Below are positions 43,857 through 53,064 of a DNA stretch of 64,000 nucleotides, in pieces. The position numbers and the translations under genes are program-made. Position 1 is the stretch's first letter; the number at the start of each line of letters is the position of its first letter. The notes below the pieces were generated by a model. That model ran no database searches. It was not told the origin of the DNA and saw only the letters and a program-made list of their open reading frames with translations. The stretch is from positions 3,848,001-3,912,000 of the forward strand of contig NZ_CP050948.1 in the NCBI RefSeq assembly GCF_019443745.1, given 5' to 3'. The stretch comes from Iamia sp. SCSIO 61187 (GTDB taxonomy: Bacteria; Actinomycetota; Acidimicrobiia; Acidimicrobiales; Iamiaceae).

Positions 43857-46157
43857 TCAATCCGCCTGAGCTGCGACAGGCGGCTGGAAGGCCTCGATGG
43901 CGGCGTCGACGTCGAACCAGCCTCCGAGCGGCGCCTGGGTCGGGCTGCCCTCTCCACCGAGAGCAGCAACGTCGCATCCTGCGGCGGCGAGCGGTTCGAG
44001 GACTCGCCGCACGAAGGGAACAGCGGCAGAGCTGCCGAAGCCAGCCTGCTCGAAGATGGCGCTGATGGCGATGCGAGGGGCGGTCGAGGGCGCAAAGGCG
44101 ACGAAGAGCGACGAGTCGTCCTTGTCCGTCGCCTGGGCCGTTCCGGTCTTCCCGGCCACGGCGCAAGCGGACTGGTCGAAGCCCTGGAAGGTCGCCGACG
44201 CGGTACCGCCGGTGCCCGGCTTGGTCACCTGGTCGAGACCCGTGAGGATGGCTTCTCGCCACCCGGGCGCGAACGGCACCTGACCTGTCTTCTCCGGCTC
44301 AAGGACCCGGCGGGCCGTCTGCGTGCCGAACGGCGACACCTGGAGGACGAGCTGCGGGCGCCACGTCGTGCCCCCGTTGGCGAAGGTGGCGTACCCGTTC
44401 GCCAGCTGCAGGGGGGTGGTCAGTACATCGCCCTGACCGATGGCGGTGTTGGCACTCGTGCCGGCCAGCCAGCGCCCGTACTCCTCCTGGTCCGCGGGAT
44501 CGTCGTAGAGGGATTCGGCGAAGGTCCTCTGCCAGGCCGGGGTCGGGATGCGGCCCGCCGCCTCGCCGGGGAGGTCGATGCCCGTCCGCTCGCCGAGGCC
44601 CCACACCTCCATCTGCCTCTGCAACCCGTCCTCGCCGAGCTGATCCTTCCTCAACCACGACTCATGACCGAGCCGGTAGAAGTAGGTGTCGGACGAGACG
44701 GTGAGCGCGCGGGCGAGGTCGACCGCTCCCTTGGCGTCCATGCCGGCGTTCTGCTTGCGGCACAGGCTCGAGCTGCACGGCTGGCTGAAGTAATACACGC
44801 CGGTGTCCTGGTACACGTACTCGGGTGTGACGAGAGAGGTCGCCAGAGCCGCGTAGGAGCTGAACAGCTTGAACGTCGACCCAGGGGCGTACTGCCCGCC
44901 GATCGCCCGGTTCGTCAGCGGGTTCCGATGCTCCTCGGCCCGCTCCGGCGAGGCGATGGCCTCGTAGTCCGCCGACGAGATGCCTCCGGTGAAGAGGCTC
45001 GGGTCGAACGTCGGGTAGGAGGCCATCGCCAGCACCTGGCCGTCACGAGGATCGATGGCCACCGCGGCGGCCCCCGGTGGATCACATCCGTCCGCTCCGC
45101 AGTCGGCGGCCTCGGCACGCCGGCGACGCTCGACCTCTGCCGCCAGGCCGACCTCGACCATGTATTGGAGGTCGATGTCGACGGTGAGGTAGACGTCGTC
45201 GCCCGGCACGGGCTCCCGCCTTCGCTCGACCACCTCCCGCACGCGCCGGCCGCGAGCGTCTACCTCGTAGACCTTGACTCCCGGCACTCCCCTGAGGTCC
45301 CGCTCGAGAGTGCGCTCGATCCCCGCCTTGCCGCTCGAGTGGTCTGGTTCATATGGCTTCTCTTGATTCTCGAAGAGCTCCAGGTCCTCGTTGCTGACTG
45401 GGCCGACGTAGCCGAGGACGTGTGCCAAGAGCGCCCCGTACCGGTAGGCGCGAGCTGTCACCCTCGCTGCTCGCACGGAGGGAAACTCCTCAGCCCGCTC
45501 CGTGAGGAGGATCTCGAGATCTTCGCTGATGGCAGTCTCGATCGGGACGGGTCGATCCTTGCTGTAGCGAGGATCCTCGATCCTCTCGCTCAGCTCCTCG
45601 GGGGTGATCGGCGCTGCTCCGTCCTCGTTGGCGGCGCCGTCACCGATGGCGACCCCTGCCGGAGCGGGACGCTGACCCTCGGACTCCCCTCCGACAGGAG
45701 GGTTCTCGGCCGGATCCTCGAGCGGATCCGAGGTCGGTACCGGAAGGGTCGTCTCGGTCGGATCCGGGCGCGGGCCGGGATCGTTCGGTACCCGCTGACC
45801 CGCAGCACGCAGCATCGCGTCCCTGTTGAGCTCCAACGCGAGGCGCCGAAGCAGCTCGTTCTGCTCGGGAGCGGCGAGATCATGGAAGGCCTGGTAATCG
45901 ACTTCGACCCGGATCACGCGCTCGTTCTCAACCAGCGGAATGCCGTCGCGGTCGAGGATGCGTCCCCGCGGCGCCTCGGTCACGACCGTCCGCACGTTCG
46001 TCGCTGCGACTTCCGCCGCGTAGCGGTCGTTCTCGAGGACCTGGAGGTACCAGAGCCGTACGAAGAGCGTACCCACGAGGGCGATGCTCACGATGCCGAG
46101 GAGGCGTTGGCGGCGCATGTGCTGCTCGGGGGTCACGTAGCCGCTCTGCACCGACAC
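43857..46157 (-). CDS. Penicillin-binding protein 2-type transpeptidase
   Basis: 766 aa with a GTG start. One membrane helix (about 17-35), a PBP dimerisation domain containing RGRILDRDGIPLVENERV and a Pro/Glu-rich insertion (about 110-190), then the transpeptidase: SxxK in APGSTFKLF (S427, K430), SSD in VSSDTYFYRLG and KTGTA at 670-674. It cross-links peptidoglycan, as in elongation-type class B PBPs. Only 35 bases separate it from the divergent MurJ-like gene; no BlaI-type site is seen there. Confidence 0.92.
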   Translation of the reverse strand: MSVQSGYVTPEQHMRRQRLLGIVSIALVGTLFVRLWYLQVLENDRYAAEVAATNVRTVVTEAPRGRILDRDGIPLVENERVIRVEVDYQAFHDLAAPEQNELLRRLALELNRDAMLRAAGQRVPNDPGPRPDPTETTLPVPTSDPLEDPAENPPVGGESEGQRPAPAGVAIGDGAANEDGAAPITPEELSERIEDPRYSKDRPVPIETAISEDLEILLTERAEEFPSVRAARVTARAYRYGALLAHVLGYVGPVSNEDLELFENQEKPYEPDHSSGKAGIERTLERDLRGVPGVKVYEVDARGRRVREVVERRREPVPGDDVYLTVDIDLQYMVEVGLAAEVERRRRAEAADCGADGCDPPGAAAVAIDPRDGQVLAMASYPTFDPSLFTGGISSADYEAIASPERAEEHRNPLTNRAIGGQYAPGSTFKLFSSYAALATSLVTPEYVYQDTGVYYFSQPCSSSLCRKQNAGMDAKGAVDLARALTVSSDTYFYRLGHESWLRKDQLGEDGLQRQMEVWGLGERTGIDLPGEAAGRIPTPAWQRTFAESLYDDPADQEEYGRWLAGTSANTAIGQGDVLTTPLQLANGYATFANGGTTWRPQLVLQVSPFGTQTARRVLEPEKTGQVPFAPGWREAILTGLDQVTKPGTGGTASATFQGFDQSACAVAGKTGTAQATDKDDSSLFVAFAPSTAPRIAISAIFEQAGFGSSAAVPFVRRVLEPLAAAGCDVAALGGEGSPTQAPLGGWFDVDAAIEAFQPPVAAQAD

Positions 46158-46192
46158 GCGACCTGTGCAGACCCGGCGACAACATCCCGCCC

Positions 46193-47752
46193 GTGAAGAT
46201 CCGCGACCGACTCAGCAGGCAGCCGGCGATGGCGATGGCGGCCGGCACGACGCTCAGCCGGGCCACTGGTCTCGGGCGCACACTGGCGCTCGCGTCCGTC
46301 CTCGGTCTGGGCGGCCTGAGCGACGCCTACAACCTGGCCAACACTGTGCCGAACATGTTCTTCACGCTGGTGGTCGGCGGCCCCATCGCCTCCGCCCTCG
46401 TGCCTGTGCTGGTGGCGGCCCGCAAGGAAGGCGACCGATCGGCGACACCAGCCGTCTTCACTGCTCTCGTCCTGGCCGCGATCGTCGCGGGGATGGCTCT
46501 GTTCGCAGCAGCACCTCTCGTCATCGACCTCCTGGCACCCTCGGGCATCGGAAGAAGCGACCCCGGCCGCGGTTCGGCACTGGCGACCCTGTGGCTCCGC
46601 TTGTTCGCGGCCCAGGTTCCGCTCTACGCGCTGAGCGTGTTCGGCGTCGGTGTGATGACCGTCCACGGTCGGCTCGCCATGGGCGCATTGGCGCCTGTGC
46701 TGACCAACGTCGGCATCGTCGTTGCCGCTGTCGGCTTCGGTGTCCTTGCGACGCAACGCTCCACGGCGGTCCGCGGCGCCCCGGTGATCGTGCTCGGCCT
46801 GGGGACCACGGTTGCCGTGGCCGCGACGTCGCTGGTCCAGATCTGGGGTGCACGCCGGGTCGACGAAGGGGTCCGCTTCACCCTCCGCGGACTGAGTCGT
46901 CACCCTGCGCTCGCAGAGCTGGTCCGCCTGGGGGCGTGGACGCTGCTCTACGTCGGGGTCAACCAGGTCGGCCTCGCAGCGGTGACGGCCTTGGCGAGCA
47001 CGATCGAGGGCGGGATATCCGCATACCAGTGGGCGTTCATGATCATGCAGCTGCCGTATGCCGTGGTCGCGGTCTCGGTGATCTCTGCCGCGGTTCCGCA
47101 GCTCGCGGCGGCCGACGAAGACGACGTGCGAGAGCTCCTGTCGGGGCCGATCCGTACCACGGCCACCTTGATGATCCCGGCGGCACTCGGGCTCGTCCTC
47201 GCGGCGGGCCCGTTGGCCGCGGTGGTGCTGGGGGGGAGGGGCGATCCCATCCTCGGCAACGCGATCCGCGGCTTCGGCATCTCGCTCGTGCCGTTCTGCT
47301 TCTTCCAGCTCCTGTGCCGCGCTTCGTACGCCCGAAGGGACAGCCGATCGCCCGCCATCGTGAACGTCGCCGTCAACGTCGTCAACATCGCCGCCGCCGC
47401 CGCCACCTTCACCCTGACGGACAGTGCTCAGGGCCGCATCCTCGCTCTCACCCTCGCCCACGCTGCGTCCTATGCGGTCGGGATCGTCTTGATCGTCGGC
47501 CGCCTGAGACGCCGGACCGTGCGCGGCCTCGGCGTTCGGCGACGCCACCTCCTGCGGCCGCTTGCCGCCACCGCAGCCATGGGTGGCGCACTCGTCCCGC
47601 TGACCGTCGCCCTGAACCACCACGCCGTGGGGCGGGGGTCGGCGTTCTCTGTCGTCGCTGTGACCGTTGCGGTCGGAGCACTCGCCTACTGGGCGGTGGG
47701 CCGAGTGATCGGGCTCCGAGTCGTCGATGCCATCCACACTCGGGCCCGCTGA
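46193..47752 (+). CDS. MurJ/MviN-like lipid II flippase family protein
   Basis: 519 aa with a GTG start and 13-14 helices. The start (GTTLSRATGLGRTLALASVLG, then DAYNLANTVPNMFFTLVVGG) matches the conserved first two helices of MurJ. The central arginines of family members are partly present. It is divergent from the PBP2 gene, a pairing that joins lipid II export with its polymer cross-linking. A polysaccharide flippase of the same superfamily is a less likely alternative. Confidence 0.87.
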   Translation: MKIRDRLSRQPAMAMAAGTTLSRATGLGRTLALASVLGLGGLSDAYNLANTVPNMFFTLVVGGPIASALVPVLVAARKEGDRSATPAVFTALVLAAIVAGMALFAAAPLVIDLLAPSGIGRSDPGRGSALATLWLRLFAAQVPLYALSVFGVGVMTVHGRLAMGALAPVLTNVGIVVAAVGFGVLATQRSTAVRGAPVIVLGLGTTVAVAATSLVQIWGARRVDEGVRFTLRGLSRHPALAELVRLGAWTLLYVGVNQVGLAAVTALASTIEGGISAYQWAFMIMQLPYAVVAVSVISAAVPQLAAADEDDVRELLSGPIRTTATLMIPAALGLVLAAGPLAAVVLGGRGDPILGNAIRGFGISLVPFCFFQLLCRASYARRDSRSPAIVNVAVNVVNIAAAAATFTLTDSAQGRILALTLAHAASYAVGIVLIVGRLRRRTVRGLGVRRRHLLRPLAATAAMGGALVPLTVALNHHAVGRGSAFSVVAVTVAVGALAYWAVGRVIGLRVVDAIHTRAR

Positions 47753-47779
47753 TTGGGTCGATCGTTCCGAGCGAGGCAT

Positions 47780-47795
47780 TACTACAGATGTAGCA
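47780..47795. promoter_or_regulatory. BlaI-type operator variant, orphan
   Basis: TACTACAGATGTAGCA, TACTACA/TGTAGCA around two bases. No intact gene starts within 150 bases. With the next site it may mark the promoter of the lost ATPase whose remnant follows. Confidence 0.5.
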
Positions 47796-47893
47796 GGCGG
47801 CGAAGCGGTCGCGGCATCTGGCGGGCGGATGAGCCGTCGACCTGGAGAGCGCCGAATGCTGACACCCCCCTCCGGCCGACCACCTTTCCGCTG

Positions 47894-47909
47894 TACGACA
47901 ACTGTAGGA
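47894..47909. promoter_or_regulatory. BlaI-type operator variant before an ATPase remnant
   Basis: TACGACAACTGTAGGA, two-base spacer and one mismatch, about 40 bases before the ATPase remnant. Confidence 0.5.
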
Positions 47910-47949
47910 GTGTTCGGGCGCCCCGTCACCAGTCGCTAGGCCCTGACCT

Positions 47950-48302
47950 TCACCGCATGGGGGTCAGGCCATGGCCATGGTGGGCGACGGTGTCAACGAC
48001 GCCCCCTCCCTTGCTCGAGCGGACGTCGGCTTCGCCATCGGTGCGGCACCGACGTCGCCATCGAGTCCGCCGGGGTAGTCCTCGCCTCGTCCGGCCCCCG
48101 CAGCGTGCTGGGCGTCAGTGGTCCAGAACCTCGTCTGGGGGCCGGCTACAACTTGTTCGCCATCCCCCTGGCCGCCGGCGTCCTGGCCTTCGCCGGCCTC
48201 ACCTTGTCGCCTGCGGTGGGGGCGATCTTGATGAGCGTCAGCACCATCGTGGTGGCCCTCAACGCCCAGCTGCTCCGCCGTGTCGTTCTCCGACCGGGCT
48301 GA
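47950..48302 (+). pseudogene. C-terminal remnant of a heavy-metal P-type ATPase
   Basis: [23 protein letters not shown] is the hinge motif. After shifts and a small deletion, [21 protein letters not shown] and [14 protein letters not shown] give the last two helices. The sequence is not closest to the CPD ATPases nearby (VNALLL replaced by VALNAQLL), so a different ATPase was lost here. Confidence 0.75.
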
Positions 48303-48336
48303 CCAGAGGTCGTGCACGAGTCGCAACAGCAGCCAG

Positions 48337-48353
48337 TACGACAGTGTGTCGTA
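48337..48353. promoter_or_regulatory. BlaI-type operator upstream of DUF2752 gene 2
   Basis: TACGACAGTGTGTCGTA, a perfect 7-3-7 dyad, 13 bases before the ATG at 48367. The same arrangement precedes DUF2752 gene 1. Confidence 0.82.
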
Positions 48354-48366
48354 AGGTTCTCATTCG

Positions 48367-48804
48367 ATGAACGACCCCGACACCCGCCGCCGCATCATCG
48401 GCTTCACCGCCGAGGACCGCATGCCGTGGCTCACCGCCCTGCTGAGCATCGGGATCCTCGGCGGCCTCTACCTGCGGATCTTCGGTCTTCCGGGTCGAGA
48501 CCTTCATGGCTTCCTTCACCGCGCTGGCGTCATGGACCCCTTCTGCGGTGGGACCCGGGCCACGTACCTCCTCGTACGGGGACGGCTGGTGGAGGCGTGG
48601 TCGTGGAACCCTCTCGTACCGCTCCTTGCGCTCGGCGCGGTCGTGATCTTCGTCCGGATCGTCCTCGGCCTCACGACCAACCGCTGGCTCCAGGTCTCGC
48701 TGTCCCGCCGGGCTTGGGTCCCCGGCGTCAGCGCGCTGCTCGTGATCATCGAGATCAACCAGCAGCTGCAGGCGGAGCGGCTGATGGAGGTCGTCCCGAC
48801 CTAG
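48367..48804 (+). CDS. DUF2752 membrane protein, copy 2
   Basis: 145 aa. MDPFCGGTRATYLLVRGRLVEAWSWNPLVPLL matches the DUF2752 signature, and the C-terminal INQQLQAERLMEVVP is shared with the protein at 20805. Three to four helices. Function unknown. That both copies kept the same operator implies that control by BlaI matters for the family. Confidence 0.87.
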   Translation: MNDPDTRRRIIGFTAEDRMPWLTALLSIGILGGLYLRIFGLPGRDLHGFLHRAGVMDPFCGGTRATYLLVRGRLVEAWSWNPLVPLLALGAVVIFVRIVLGLTTNRWLQVSLSRRAWVPGVSALLVIIEINQQLQAERLMEVVPT

Positions 48805-48971
48805 AGGCAACCAGCTCATCATCGGCGACCAGGGCGGGCCAGAGCGCCCCTCGGTGGGCCCCTCGGCGCCGACCACGTCACCGTGGACGCACGGTCGAGA
48901 CCCGACCGTTCGCTCAACTCCGCCGCGCCGAAGCCCGATAGGCGTGGCGAGACGACCACGGGAGATCAACG

Positions 48972-49478
48972 GTGAAGGACACACGGCGCGGCGATCGATC
49001 TGCCGCCAGGGCGACCTCTGCGATCGCTGCCCCCGTGGTCGGGCTGATCTTGCTGTTCGGCCTGAGTGCCGCACCCGCTGGTGCGGCTCAGTCGGCGACG
49101 CGCGTGAACTGCCCCACCGGGGGAACGATCAGCGTCGCTCCTGCCATGGCCGACGAGGTCCGCCACCTGCTGAGCCACGCGCGTGCAGACGGTGTGATGC
49201 TGTGCGGATCGGGGCTCCGGTCAACGGCCACCCAGATCGAGCTGCGGCGGGCCAACTGCGGCCGCTCGCACCACGCGGTCTGGCACATGACCCCCAGCCG
49301 ATGCTCTCCGCCGACCGCCTTGCCCGGAACCTCGATGCACGAGAAGGGCCTGGCCGTCGACTTCCACAGGTGTGGTAGAGGATCCCGGTGCTTCGACTGG
49401 CTCCGACGCCACGCAGCCGCCTTCGGCCTGAGGAACCTCCCCTCGGAGACTTGGCATTGGAGCACGAACGGACGCTGA
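48972..49478 (+). CDS. Exported M15-family D-Ala-D-Ala carboxypeptidase (VanY-like)
   Basis: 168 aa with a GTG start. A signal peptide (cleavage near PAGAA) precedes a single M15 domain: SMHEKGLAVDF supplies the first His and Asp ligands, and PSETWHWS supplies the catalytic Glu and last His. Six cysteines suggest disulfides outside the cell. It should trim the terminal D-Ala of muropeptides. Whether it shares the operator at 48337 is unclear because 167 bases separate it from DUF2752. Confidence 0.87.
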   Translation: MKDTRRGDRSAARATSAIAAPVVGLILLFGLSAAPAGAAQSATRVNCPTGGTISVAPAMADEVRHLLSHARADGVMLCGSGLRSTATQIELRRANCGRSHHAVWHMTPSRCSPPTALPGTSMHEKGLAVDFHRCGRGSRCFDWLRRHAAAFGLRNLPSETWHWSTNGR

Positions 49479-49527
49479 GGCCGTTGTCCGACCCGCTCCG
49501 AGAGGACAACATCGAGGTCGTGTCGCG

Positions 49528-51219
49528 TCAGCCGTCGCAGGTGCGGATGCCGGTGTCGCGGTAGGTGGCCCGGAAGGTGTCTACGGCCGTTCGGCCGTCC
49601 GGGTACGTGATCGTCCGCTCTGTGGTGACCGTGGTGCACGCCGGAGCGGTCCTGGCCTCGCTCTGACCGGTCTGTTGACCGTAGGCGTGCTGGGTCGAGT
49701 ACAGCGTCACCGTGATGCTCGTGTCGGTGTAGCTCGTCCAGATCATGATCCCGTAGGGCGTGTCGTTTGTGAACTTCAGGTCGGGAGCCGGGTAGCCCAT
49801 GGTGGCTTCTCGGCCTCGTGGATACCGGCTGAAGTACTCGGAGTGGGCCTGGTACTCCTCGAACGGGAGTCCGGCGAAGTAGGCCGCGTTGAAGGTCGTG
49901 GTCGCGAACTGCGAGACGCCGCCACCCACCTCGCTGACGTGCTCGCCGTTGCTGATGGCGCCGGCCTCGACGAAGCCCTTCTCCACGGTTCGGGGGCCGA
50001 CCCGCTCGTTGATCGAGAACGTCTCGCCCGGCAGGACGACCGCTCCCCGCACGAGGTCGGCGATGCGCTGGATGTTGGTCACCCGGGGCTCGCCGGGCGC
50101 GTGGTAGGTGGTGAAGGACTTGACCTGCGGCTGGCCGTTCCACTCGGTGGTGGTGCCGACCGGCTCCTTGATGCCGAGGGCCTGGGCCTCCTCGCTGGTG
50201 AGCTCGGGCTCCTCGATGACCGGCTCGATGGCGAGTGCGGTCTGCCCTTCGCGCAGGGCCCGGGCGATCTTGCTGGCGGCGTCGTCGCCGCAGCAGCGCT
50301 GGCCCACCACGGCGGGGATGATCTGGACCTGGCCGGCGGCGTCGAGGGTGAAGCCGGCGTCCTTGGGCGCGGCCTCGCCGAGCGAGCCGATCCGGTCGAC
50401 GAGGGCGGCGTTCATGGCATCGCCGTCGAAGATGATCTCGAAGCCGTCTCCGGTGACCTGAACACCGACCCAGCTGCGCAGCTCGGCGGGCTCGAATGTG
50501 GCGGTCTTGCCGGCGACGGTGGCGACGAAGGGCTGGGCGGTGATCGCGGTGGCCCGGTTGGCGACCTCCTGGGCCTCGGCGTCGGCGATCTTCGGGTCGG
50601 TCTGGTCGGGCTCGACCTCGATGGTGAGCGGGTCCTCGCCGGCTCGTGCGGCATCGAGGAGCCGCTCCTCCACCAGCTGTGGGTCTAGTGCCAGGCCGGG
50701 CTGACCCGGCTGGACCCGTACACCGTCTGGAGAGGCGACGATGGCCGGTTCGACCGGTCGACGGGCGGCCTCGCCTTCAAGCGCAGGGAGTGCGAGCGCA
50801 AGCTGGTCGGACCGGACCGTGTACGTCGGCCTGATCTCCACGGGTGAGACGAAGGAGCGGGCCCAGGTCAGCGGTCGGGCGAGGATCGGCGCCTCACGAC
50901 CGCCGTCGAGCACCGCTGAGATCGTCGCTGCCGAGTCGAGCACCAAGCCCAGCTCCCCCGCGGTGGACTCCAGGGTTCGGTCGCCCGTGCGGATCTCGAC
51001 CACGGTGCGGCCGAAGACGTCCGCCGTCTGCGCCAACCTGGCCGTCACATCTTCGACGGACCGGCCCCCGACGTCACGCCCACCGAACTTGACGTTGCGA
51101 AGGGTGCCATTCGCCGACGCGGTCGTGTCGATCGCCCAGCTCCCGAAGAACAGGACCACGATGAGCGCGGGTAGACCGACCCGGAGGATGGACTTCGCGC
51201 GAGGTCGGGCCACGTTCAC
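49528..51219 (-). CDS. VanW-family exported protein with peptidoglycan-binding-like repeats
   Basis: 563 aa with a GTG start overlapping the stop of the gene upstream. One N-terminal helix (about 12-30) is followed by two repeats of the YoaR-like putative peptidoglycan-binding fold, and a C-terminal VanW domain: FSINERVGPRTVEKGFVEAGAISNG, then GGGVSQFATTTFNAAYFAGLP. VanW proteins occur with vancomycin-resistance genes but their reaction is unknown. It is probably co-transcribed with the methyltransferase-like ORF behind the operator at 51613. Confidence 0.88.
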   Translation of the reverse strand: MNVARPRAKSILRVGLPALIVVLFFGSWAIDTTASANGTLRNVKFGGRDVGGRSVEDVTARLAQTADVFGRTVVEIRTGDRTLESTAGELGLVLDSAATISAVLDGGREAPILARPLTWARSFVSPVEIRPTYTVRSDQLALALPALEGEAARRPVEPAIVASPDGVRVQPGQPGLALDPQLVEERLLDAARAGEDPLTIEVEPDQTDPKIADAEAQEVANRATAITAQPFVATVAGKTATFEPAELRSWVGVQVTGDGFEIIFDGDAMNAALVDRIGSLGEAAPKDAGFTLDAAGQVQIIPAVVGQRCCGDDAASKIARALREGQTALAIEPVIEEPELTSEEAQALGIKEPVGTTTEWNGQPQVKSFTTYHAPGEPRVTNIQRIADLVRGAVVLPGETFSINERVGPRTVEKGFVEAGAISNGEHVSEVGGGVSQFATTTFNAAYFAGLPFEEYQAHSEYFSRYPRGREATMGYPAPDLKFTNDTPYGIMIWTSYTDTSITVTLYSTQHAYGQQTGQSEARTAPACTTVTTERTITYPDGRTAVDTFRATYRDTGIRTCDG

Positions 51220-51608
51220 AGCGCCGTGGCTGCTGTGACCCGAGCCGGCGTCCGGGCTTCATCACAGGCGGTCACCCTCGACCGGGTCGCGACACCCAGG
51301 ATCTTCGGTGCGGCCTGCTTGCTGAGCAGCTCAGGCGCGAAGCGGAACCGCCGGATCTGACCGATGACGAATCCCGCGTCCTCGATGGCCCGTTCGGTGT
51401 CACGGGTGACGTGGCAACCCCCGCCCACGTATGGGTGCACCCCGTCGATCGCCCGCTGGACGCGAGCGGCGCGGGGATCGGGATCGATGTCGTGCTCGTA
51501 GAAGCGAAGCTGGCCGCCGGGCCGGAGGACGCGATGGACCTCGTCCCAGGGGCGGCGGATCCTGTGGGCCGTGGCGCCCACGGGCATCGTCACCAAAGAC
51601 ATCGGCAT
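51216..51608 (-). CDS. C-terminal half of a class I methyltransferase, short ORF
   Basis: 130 aa. EVHRVLRPGGQLRFYEHDIDPD is motif post-III of class I SAM methyltransferases, and GGGCHVTRDTERAIEDAGF matches the C-terminal part of the UbiE-like branch. The SAM-binding glycine loop is missing, so it is truncated. An ATG at 51608 lies 4 bases past an operator dyad, and the stop overlaps the VanW start, so the ORF may persist as a translated leader. Confidence 0.6.
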   Translation of the reverse strand: MPMSLVTMPVGATAHRIRRPWDEVHRVLRPGGQLRFYEHDIDPDPRAARVQRAIDGVHPYVGGGCHVTRDTERAIEDAGFVIGQIRRFRFAPELLSKQAAPKILGVATRSRVTACDEARTPARVTAATAL

Positions 51609-51612
51609 GTCC

Positions 51613-51628
51613 TACTACACTCGTCGTA
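51613..51628. promoter_or_regulatory. BlaI-type operator variant upstream of the methyltransferase-like/VanW unit
   Basis: TACTACACTCGTCGTA, TACTAC and GTCGTA halves around four bases, 4 bases before the minus-strand ATG at 51608. Confidence 0.58.
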
Positions 51629-51810
51629 GTTGTCGTCTCGGCCGAAGATAGCCCATGGAGCGCCGACGGCTCGCTCTTGGTGGCCGATCTCGCTCGAAGG
51701 CCGTGATGGGGTCACCTCGTCCACGAGGCGATGCTCGATCGCGCTATCGCTGCGCGGGGCGCGCCGTCGCCTCAGGACCGAGGATGGGCCGGGCGATAGT
51801 CTGGTCAGCG

Positions 51811-52032
51811 ATGTGCGCGCAGTGCTTCGTGCAAGCGACACCGATGGTCGTCGGTGGGATGGCCCTGCTCCGTCGCCGCTACCTCATCGGTCGGTTCAGG
51901 GCCTTGCGGGATCGTCTTCGTACGGCGGAGGCGGTGGACGAGGCAGCTGGCCGAGATGAGTCGGTTGGCGTCGCGGGCCGCAGCGGCGAGTCCTCCGGCC
52001 AAGCGACCGAGCTGACCTCTGTGTCGAGGTAA
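51811..52032 (+). CDS. Small protein with N-terminal CxxC and one hydrophobic segment
   Basis: 73 aa beginning MCAQCFVQATPMVVGGMALL, then a basic helical stretch (RRRYLIGRFRALRDRLR) and a Ser/Gly tail. A TATAGT-like box is absent, but GATAGT lies 14 bases upstream. No family named. The next gene is 80 bases downstream under a separate Zur-like box. Confidence 0.42.
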   Translation: MCAQCFVQATPMVVGGMALLRRRYLIGRFRALRDRLRTAEAVDEAAGRDESVGVAGRSGESSGQATELTSVSR

Positions 52033-52077
52033 GGCCGAAGGCTCGGCCGAGTGGATTTGGCGCGCCCGTCCACAAAC

Positions 52078-52096
52078 GATAATGGTTCTCGTATTC
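52078..52096. promoter_or_regulatory. Zur/Fur-like box upstream of metal-binding protein gene
   Basis: GATAATGGTTCTCGTATTC matches the 19-base Fur-type box GATAATGATAATCATTATC at about 12-13 positions. It lies 17 bases before the ATG at 52114, fitting zinc repression through Zur. Confidence 0.55.
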
Positions 52097-52113
52097 AGAC
52101 CAACGGGAGAACC

Positions 52114-53046
52114 ATGCGCCGAACATCCGTCACCGCCATCGCCGCCTTCACGTGCGCAGGATTCGCCATGACCGCCCTGGCAGGCTGTGGAGGCGGCGCC
52201 GACACCGCGAGTCCCGGCGGGCGGCCGACCGTCGTGGTGACGACCAGCATCCTCGGCGACGTGACCGGCGAGCTCATCGGCGACGCCGCAGAGGTGGTCG
52301 TGATCATGCCACCTGGTTCCGACCCTCATGACTTCGAAGCATCTGCGCAACAGGTCGACCAGATGCGACGCGCTGACGCGCTGATCACGAACGGTGGCGG
52401 CTTCGAGGTGAGCCTGGCTGAAGCGGTCGAGACCGCTCGGTCTGAGGGCGTCCCGACGCATGACGCCATCGGAGGCGTCGAGACGATCGACTTCGAAGAG
52501 GGCGGCGAGGGCGTCGATCCTCACTTCTTCACGGACCCGAGCCGCATGGCGGACGCCGCGGCCGACATCGTGGACTTCCTCACGACGGAGGTCCCCGCCT
52601 TGGCGGTCGACGACGTCCGGACGACTGCGAACGCCTACGTCGAGGAGCTGAGGGATGTCGACGCCTCCGTGCAGCGGACACTCTCGTCGATCCCCGACGA
52701 GGACCGGATCATGATCACCAACCACGAGGTCTTCGGGTACTTCGCCGATCGGTACGACTTCGAGGTGGTTGGAGTCGTCATCCCGGCTGGGTCGACCGGC
52801 GGCGAGCCGAGTGCCGGGAACCTCGCTGACCTCGTGGGCGTCATCGAAGAGGCGGGAGCCCCAGCCATCTTCGCCGACACCTCGGCGCCCACCCAGCTGG
52901 CCGAGACGCTCGCCTCTGAATCGAGCACGGGGGTCGATGTGGTGGAGCTCTTCAGCGAATCGCTCGGCGAGCCAGGGTCTGGCGGTGAGACCTACGTGGA
53001 GATGGTGAGGTCGAACGCAGACCGCATCGCAGCTGCGCTCGGCTGA
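52114..53046 (+). CDS. ZnuA-type metal ABC transporter substrate-binding lipoprotein
   Basis: 310 aa. Lipobox LAGC (about C24). The cluster A-I fold shows metal-ligand positions: H in PPGSDPHDFEAS, H in GVDPHFFTDP, H in ITNHEVFGYFADRY, and a late Asp in IFADTSAP. Zn(II) or Mn(II) uptake is expected; the Zur-like box favours zinc. No ATPase or permease gene follows, so the partner must be elsewhere or lost. Confidence 0.87.
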   Translation: MRRTSVTAIAAFTCAGFAMTALAGCGGGADTASPGGRPTVVVTTSILGDVTGELIGDAAEVVVIMPPGSDPHDFEASAQQVDQMRRADALITNGGGFEVSLAEAVETARSEGVPTHDAIGGVETIDFEEGGEGVDPHFFTDPSRMADAAADIVDFLTTEVPALAVDDVRTTANAYVEELRDVDASVQRTLSSIPDEDRIMITNHEVFGYFADRYDFEVVGVVIPAGSTGGEPSAGNLADLVGVIEEAGAPAIFADTSAPTQLAETLASESSTGVDVVELFSESLGEPGSGGETYVEMVRSNADRIAAALG

Positions 53047-53064
53047 GCCACCCGTCTCACGTGG

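Noticed and set aside
43857-51219. Vancomycin or beta-lactam resistance cluster
   Set aside because: VanY-like, VanW-like, PBP2 and BlaI/M56 genes are present, but there is no vanHAX set, no beta-lactamase and no sensor domain on the M56 proteins; general envelope function is more likely.
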